Below, in pieces: positions 60,583 through 64,000 of a stretch of 64,000 nt of DNA (its first letter is position 1; each line of letters opens with the position of its first letter). The notes under the pieces are model-generated. The model searched no databases, was not told where the DNA came from, and saw only the letters and a list, made by a program, of their open reading frames with translations. This stretch comes from Paractinoplanes aksuensis (GTDB lineage: Bacteria > Actinomycetota > Actinomycetes > Mycobacteriales > Micromonosporaceae), in the NCBI RefSeq assembly GCF_024137025.1, contig NZ_JAMYJR010000030.1, positions 119,012 through 183,011 on the forward strand, written 5' to 3'. A program made the translations under genes and the position numbers.

Positions 60583-62172
60583 CTACGCGGGTGCGGCCCG
60601 CTCCACGATCGCGGCCGTGTCCGCCCGCGCGGGCAGGGTGCCGAACGTGTGACCCCACTCGCCACCGAGCCGGCTGGCACAGAACGCGTCGGCCACGGCC
60701 GGGGGAGCGTACCTGATAAGAAGTGAGGCCTGCAGGACCAGAGCCATCCGCTCGGCGGTGCGGCGTGCGTCGTCCTCGGTCGGCGTTTTTTCGAGCTCCC
60801 GCAAAGCTTCGGCCAACCGCCGATTCTCCTGAGCGGCCGGAACCACCTCGGCCCGGAAGGCCTCGCGGCTGTCGGGTTCGCGCCGCAGCGTACGCAGGAT
60901 GTCGAGGGCCTGGACGTTGCCGGAGCCCTCCCAGATCGAGTTGAGCGGCGCGTCCCGATAGAGCCGGGGCAGCCCCGACTCCTCGACGTAACCGTTGCCC
61001 CCCAGGCATTCGAGCGCCTCACCGACCACGGCCGGCTGCCGCTTGCACACCCAGAACTTGCCCACCGCCACCGCCAGCCGCTGAAACGCCTGCTCGCCGC
61101 GGTCGACCGCACCGGCCAGCCGCATCGAAAGCAGCGTGGCCGCCTCACTCTCGAGCGCTAGGTCGGCCAGCACGTTGCGCATGACCGGCTTGTCGGCCAG
61201 CAACCCACCGAACGCCGACCGGTGCCGGGTTTGATGGATCGCCTGGTTCAGCGCGGCCCGCATCCCCGACGCCGACCCGGTGACACAGTCGAGCCGGGTC
61301 ATGGCCACCATCTCGATGATCGTGCGGATACCCTGCCCCGGTTCGCCGACCAGCCAGGCCACGGTCTCGTCGAACTCGGGCTCGCTGCTGGCGTTGCTGC
61401 GGTTACCGAGCTTGTCCTTGAGCCGCTGAATGCGGAACGTGTTGCGCTTGCCGTCGGGCAACACGCGCGGCACCAGGAAACACGAGAGCCCCTGCGGCCC
61501 CTGGGCGAGCACGAGGAACAGGTCGCACATGGGCGCGCTGGTGAACCACTTGTGGCCGCGCAGTCGCCACGTGCCGTCACCCGCGTCGGCGGCCCGGGTG
61601 GTGTTGGCGCGGACGTCCGAGCCGCCCTGCTTCTCGGTCATCCCCATGCCGGCCAGGAGGCCGGTCTTAGCAGCGGGCGTACGCAACCCGAAGTCATACG
61701 TACGGGCCGTGAGCAACGGTTCGTAGGCCGCCGCCAGCTCCGGCGCGTGCCGCAACGCCGGCACCACGGCATACGTCATCGAAATCGGACACGAATGCCC
61801 CGCCTCGACCTGGGACCAGACGTAGAGCCCCGCAGCCCGCGCGACGTGCGCCCCTTTTCGCGTATCGGCCCAAGGCGCGCCGGCCAGGCCCTCCCCGACG
61901 GCGACCTCCATGAGCCGATGCCACGAGGGATGAAAATCGACCTCGTCGACCCGGTGCCCGTACCGGTCGTGCGTGATCAGCCGAGGCTCGAACCGATTGG
62001 CCTCGTCGGCCCACCGCTGCGGCTCGGCCGTCCCCGCGAGCTTCCCCAGCCGGTGCAGATCCCCGACTGCCCAGGCCGCACCCTCACGCTCAACGGCCCC
62101 CAACAACCCCACATCAGCCGCAACGTCATAGTCCACCAGCGGCGGCGCCTGGTTGAAGACCTCATGCGTCAT
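60583..62172 (-). CDS. AidB-like acyl-CoA dehydrogenase
   Basis: 529 residues. Acyl-CoA dehydrogenase fold with AidB-type marks: GLLAGMGMTEKQGGSDVRAN (FAD/substrate region), WRLRGHKWFTSAPM, and GNGYVEESGLPRLYRDAPLN followed by SIWEGSGNVQALD near the C-terminal third. Larger than ordinary ACADs (about 380), as AidB is. AidB proteins bind DNA and protect against alkylation; whether this one is DNA-protective or catabolic is uncertain. TAGATT ten bases upstream of the ATG could be a -10 for a leaderless transcript. Confidence 0.8.
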   Translation of the reverse strand: MTHEVFNQAPPLVDYDVAADVGLLGAVEREGAAWAVGDLHRLGKLAGTAEPQRWADEANRFEPRLITHDRYGHRVDEVDFHPSWHRLMEVAVGEGLAGAPWADTRKGAHVARAAGLYVWSQVEAGHSCPISMTYAVVPALRHAPELAAAYEPLLTARTYDFGLRTPAAKTGLLAGMGMTEKQGGSDVRANTTRAADAGDGTWRLRGHKWFTSAPMCDLFLVLAQGPQGLSCFLVPRVLPDGKRNTFRIQRLKDKLGNRSNASSEPEFDETVAWLVGEPGQGIRTIIEMVAMTRLDCVTGSASGMRAALNQAIHQTRHRSAFGGLLADKPVMRNVLADLALESEAATLLSMRLAGAVDRGEQAFQRLAVAVGKFWVCKRQPAVVGEALECLGGNGYVEESGLPRLYRDAPLNSIWEGSGNVQALDILRTLRREPDSREAFRAEVVPAAQENRRLAEALRELEKTPTEDDARRTAERMALVLQASLLIRYAPPAVADAFCASRLGGEWGHTFGTLPARADTAAIVERAAPA

Positions 62173-62592
62173 CCCGCCAATCTACCGCCGAGTAACTTCC
62201 ACGCACCAGAACCCACTTCTCAACACCACAGACCACCACGGCGACAAGCAAGTACCTACCGCAACCGAGTCGCGGCCGGGCGCCGTCGACATTCATGCCG
62301 AGGCCACTCGCAAGTCCACGGATCTGCCGAGAATCGGACACCCGATCAAGAGCCCGTGCACGTCACAACGACACCACAATATCGGCGGCGCCGTCCCTGA
62401 ACCGTTCACGAATAAGGTAATTTGCCGTGAATCCGCTACCGGGTAAAGTAGCTTGAAGACAGGCGAAAACTCCGACCAGGACGCCGCGGCCCGGCAACAA
62501 TCAGGGCGGCTGCAGCGGCATTCTCGAACCACGCACAGATGACCTGACACGCTGGAAAAAGCGTACTGTTTCGCGCGGACAAATGCACGCCG
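62173..62592. other. Gene-free stretch, lower GC
   Basis: About 420 bp between two minus-strand genes with noticeably lower GC than its neighbours, especially 62320-62460 (ACAATATCGG, GGTAATTTGCCG, GGTAAAGTAGCTTG). No convincing gene, repeat or hairpin is visible. It probably contains the regulatory region of the AidB-like gene. Confidence 0.5.
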
Positions 62593-63693
62593 CTATGTCA
62601 TCAAAGATGGCGAAACGGTTGCTGGAATTGCTGCCTGCTTCCCGGCCGGTGGCGGAATTCCCGTATACGGCAGGCCGTTGATCCAGCCGGTTCCCAAGGG
62701 CAGTCTTCTGCTGGTCGACAGCAGGCGGCCTGTTGTTGACGCAGTCTGATGTCTGTTCAGTGCGCCGGTGAGACCGTCGTCAGTAGTGCTGTGACGCCCT
62801 CGATGGCGTCGGTCGGCGGGATGTCTGGCCGGAATGCTGTTGCTGAGCGAGTCGGCCGGACACCGCGACGTCAGCGCGGCCCGCACCTCCAGCGGCAGCG
62901 TGACGCCGGCCGCGGGCCGATCAACAGGTGCCGCTGGGCTACGCGGTTGTGGCCTGACCGGCTGTGGTCGACCGGCTGGCTCCCGCGGGCGAGCAGGTGA
63001 TGTGTGACCGGCCGCGGCCGGCGGATCGGCTGATGCCGGCCGGACGACACGTATCCGTGCGGCGACCGGTAGCGGCCGGTCGAGGGCAGGCCCCGTCGGT
63101 CTCGCCCCGGTCACCGGCGTTGCCGCGGCGACCAGGCCCGATGCGCCCGCAGCCCCCAGCACCACCACCGGCGTTACCGCGACGACCAGGCCCGATGTGT
63201 CGGGTGTCTCCGTCTCTGGTGCCGGTGTCGCGGCGGTGTCCTGGCCCGATTCGTCGGCTCTAGCTTTCGCGGCTGCCGGGTCTGGCGTCTTAGCGTGGCC
63301 GCTGTGCCGGGCAGGCTCCGCCGCAGCAGCGCGATCTGCGGGAGGCGCGTGATCAACGGGCCGGGGCCGGTCGGCTGGGTCCGCGGCGGTGGGCGGGTGT
63401 TGCGGACCGGCCGGTGCACCGCCACGGGGCACCGGGCGGGTGGCACTGGTCTGTTCGTCCCAGATCAGCGGTGGTATCGGATCCACCTGATCATGCAATC
63501 CCAGCGCCCCGCACTCCCGCGAACAACCGTGCAATCGGCACAACTTTGTTGCATGCCGCCTTTTCAAACCCCAGTTCCGGCGGCGTGCATGATCGCGGCG
63601 GAACTTTTCTTTGTCCGGCGAATAACGACGCGACCGGGTCCGATCCCGCCAGGCCGTGATCTCTGACCGGGAGAACAAACTCAATTGCGCCAT
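62593..63693 (-). CDS. Basic N-terminal domain plus Pro/Ala-rich protein, unknown
   Basis: 366 residues. Residues 1-55 are a compact basic segment, LFSRSEITAWRDRTRSRRYS and EKFRRDHARRRNWGLKRRHA, that looks like a conserved actinobacterial domain, possibly nucleic-acid binding. The remaining 300 residues are Pro/Ala/Arg-rich low complexity, with a repeated SGLVVAVTP/SGLVAAATP element matching a 27-bp imperfect DNA repeat near 63115-63195. GATAAT lies 7-12 bases before the ATG, pointing to a leaderless transcript. The reading frame in the low-complexity part is not certain. Confidence 0.45.
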   Translation of the reverse strand: MAQLSLFSRSEITAWRDRTRSRRYSPDKEKFRRDHARRRNWGLKRRHATKLCRLHGCSRECGALGLHDQVDPIPPLIWDEQTSATRPVPRGGAPAGPQHPPTAADPADRPRPVDHAPPADRAAAAEPARHSGHAKTPDPAAAKARADESGQDTAATPAPETETPDTSGLVVAVTPVVVLGAAGASGLVAAATPVTGARPTGPALDRPLPVAARIRVVRPASADPPAAAGHTSPARPREPAGRPQPVRPQPRSPAAPVDRPAAGVTLPLEVRAALTSRCPADSLSNSIPARHPADRRHRGRHSTTDDGLTGALNRHQTASTTGRLLSTSRRLPLGTGWINGLPYTGIPPPAGKQAAIPATVSPSLMT

Positions 63694-63705
63694 ACGCTAT
63701 TATCC
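63682..63705 (-). promoter_or_regulatory. -10 element GATAAT before the basic-domain gene
   Basis: On the minus strand GATAAT ends six bases before the ATG (63693), close enough that the transcript would start at the ATG. A TTGGCG about 19 bp further upstream could be the -35. Confidence 0.35.
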
Positions 63706-64000
63706 CGAACTCGGGCCGCGACACGCCAAACAAAATCCATGCCAATTCCGGAAAGTGCTGGGAAGTGGAGCAAGAAGTCCGGTAACCGGGAAACACAGCC
63801 CTGAACCAAACACTCGCGTAAGACGTATCGAGCGCGCACATCTGCCGCGACTCGTGCGTGCGGAGTGGGCGTGACGTCAATCTGGTGCAAGCCTTGCTGG
63901 TTCGTACGTGACTAACACTCCAGTGAGGTGATCTCAGCGAGGGAAAGGCTCCCGATCTGAGCGACACGGGCATACCTGGACAGGCCGGGCGGTGCTGGAT
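63706..64000. other. Right edge without a recognisable gene
   Basis: About 295 bp. Frames here are short and show no family features. 63700-63800 is AT-richer than the chromosome average, like 62320-62460. Confidence 0.4.

Noticed and set aside
63491..63973. 160-residue minus-strand frame at the right edge
   Set aside because: Overlaps the start of the basic-domain gene in another frame, with no ribosome site or motif.

Overview
The window is about 72-75% GC (my estimate) with almost every gene showing G/C-rich third positions, many GTG starts, abundant gtacg words, secreted (CBM-tailed) enzymes, NB-ARC/TPR STAND proteins and an actinobacterial nitrogen-starvation cluster. This points to a filamentous actinomycete chromosome, most likely Micromonosporaceae (Actinoplanes-like). 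That assignment is inference; no rRNA or tRNA gene is present to test it.

Layout. 1-2.3 kb: edge of a membrane protein gene, a DoxX-like membrane protein, a small sigma-region-4 protein and a secreted SIMPL-domain protein. 2.3-9.4 kb: an amino-sugar uptake locus: divergent BadF-type kinase, MurR/RpiR regulator with a promoter-overlapping palindrome, SIS-domain protein, NgcE/F/G-like ABC importer, and a GH16-like enzyme with a chitin-binding-type tail. 9.4-11.1 kb: a tandem glycine riboswitch in front of L-serine dehydratase. 11.1-18.7 kb: a 5'-truncated membrane gene, STAND-type remnants and regulators, a metzincin-like secreted protease, and a DUF1996 protein coupled to an anti-sigma-like protein. 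18.9-27.3 kb: one long minus-strand Nit1C/MSMEG_0565-0572-type nitrogen-starvation operon of nine genes, including two adjacent nitrilase paralogues, one of which has lost its catalytic Glu and Cys. 27.4-30.4 kb: a methyltransferase with an apparent 5' frameshift, a two-component system and a DUF6223-like membrane protein.

30.4-35.8 kb is the most unusual part: two adjacent paralogous genes with an Hsp70/actin-like ATPase domain at the N-terminus and two transmembrane helices at the C-terminus. The first carries a TIR domain in the middle; the second carries about 14 copies of a DSGVF peptide motif instead. Their leaders are also duplicated. This looks like a membrane-anchored TIR signalling or defence pair of a kind I do not recognise. 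It is followed by non-coding 8-, 17- and 9-bp tandem repeats.

36.1-48.8 kb: DUF1275 membrane protein, S15-type peptidase, NDH-2-like flavoprotein, GGDEF-EAL protein, a deletion scar joining a histidine kinase to the last codons of a response regulator, a secreted tripeptidyl-aminopeptidase-like hydrolase, a beta-propeller lipoprotein, a cytochrome P450 divergent from a TetR regulator with twin operators, and an MBL-fold/RibD-like pair. 48.8-56.8 kb: a large DUF4062-NB-ARC-TPR STAND protein, a GH13 glucosidase, an AAA ATPase and a convergent PH-like-domain protein. 56.9-64 kb: an MFS transporter, a second GGDEF-EAL protein, an AidB-like acyl-CoA dehydrogenase, and at the right edge a basic/proline-rich hypothetical protein between stretches of lower GC.
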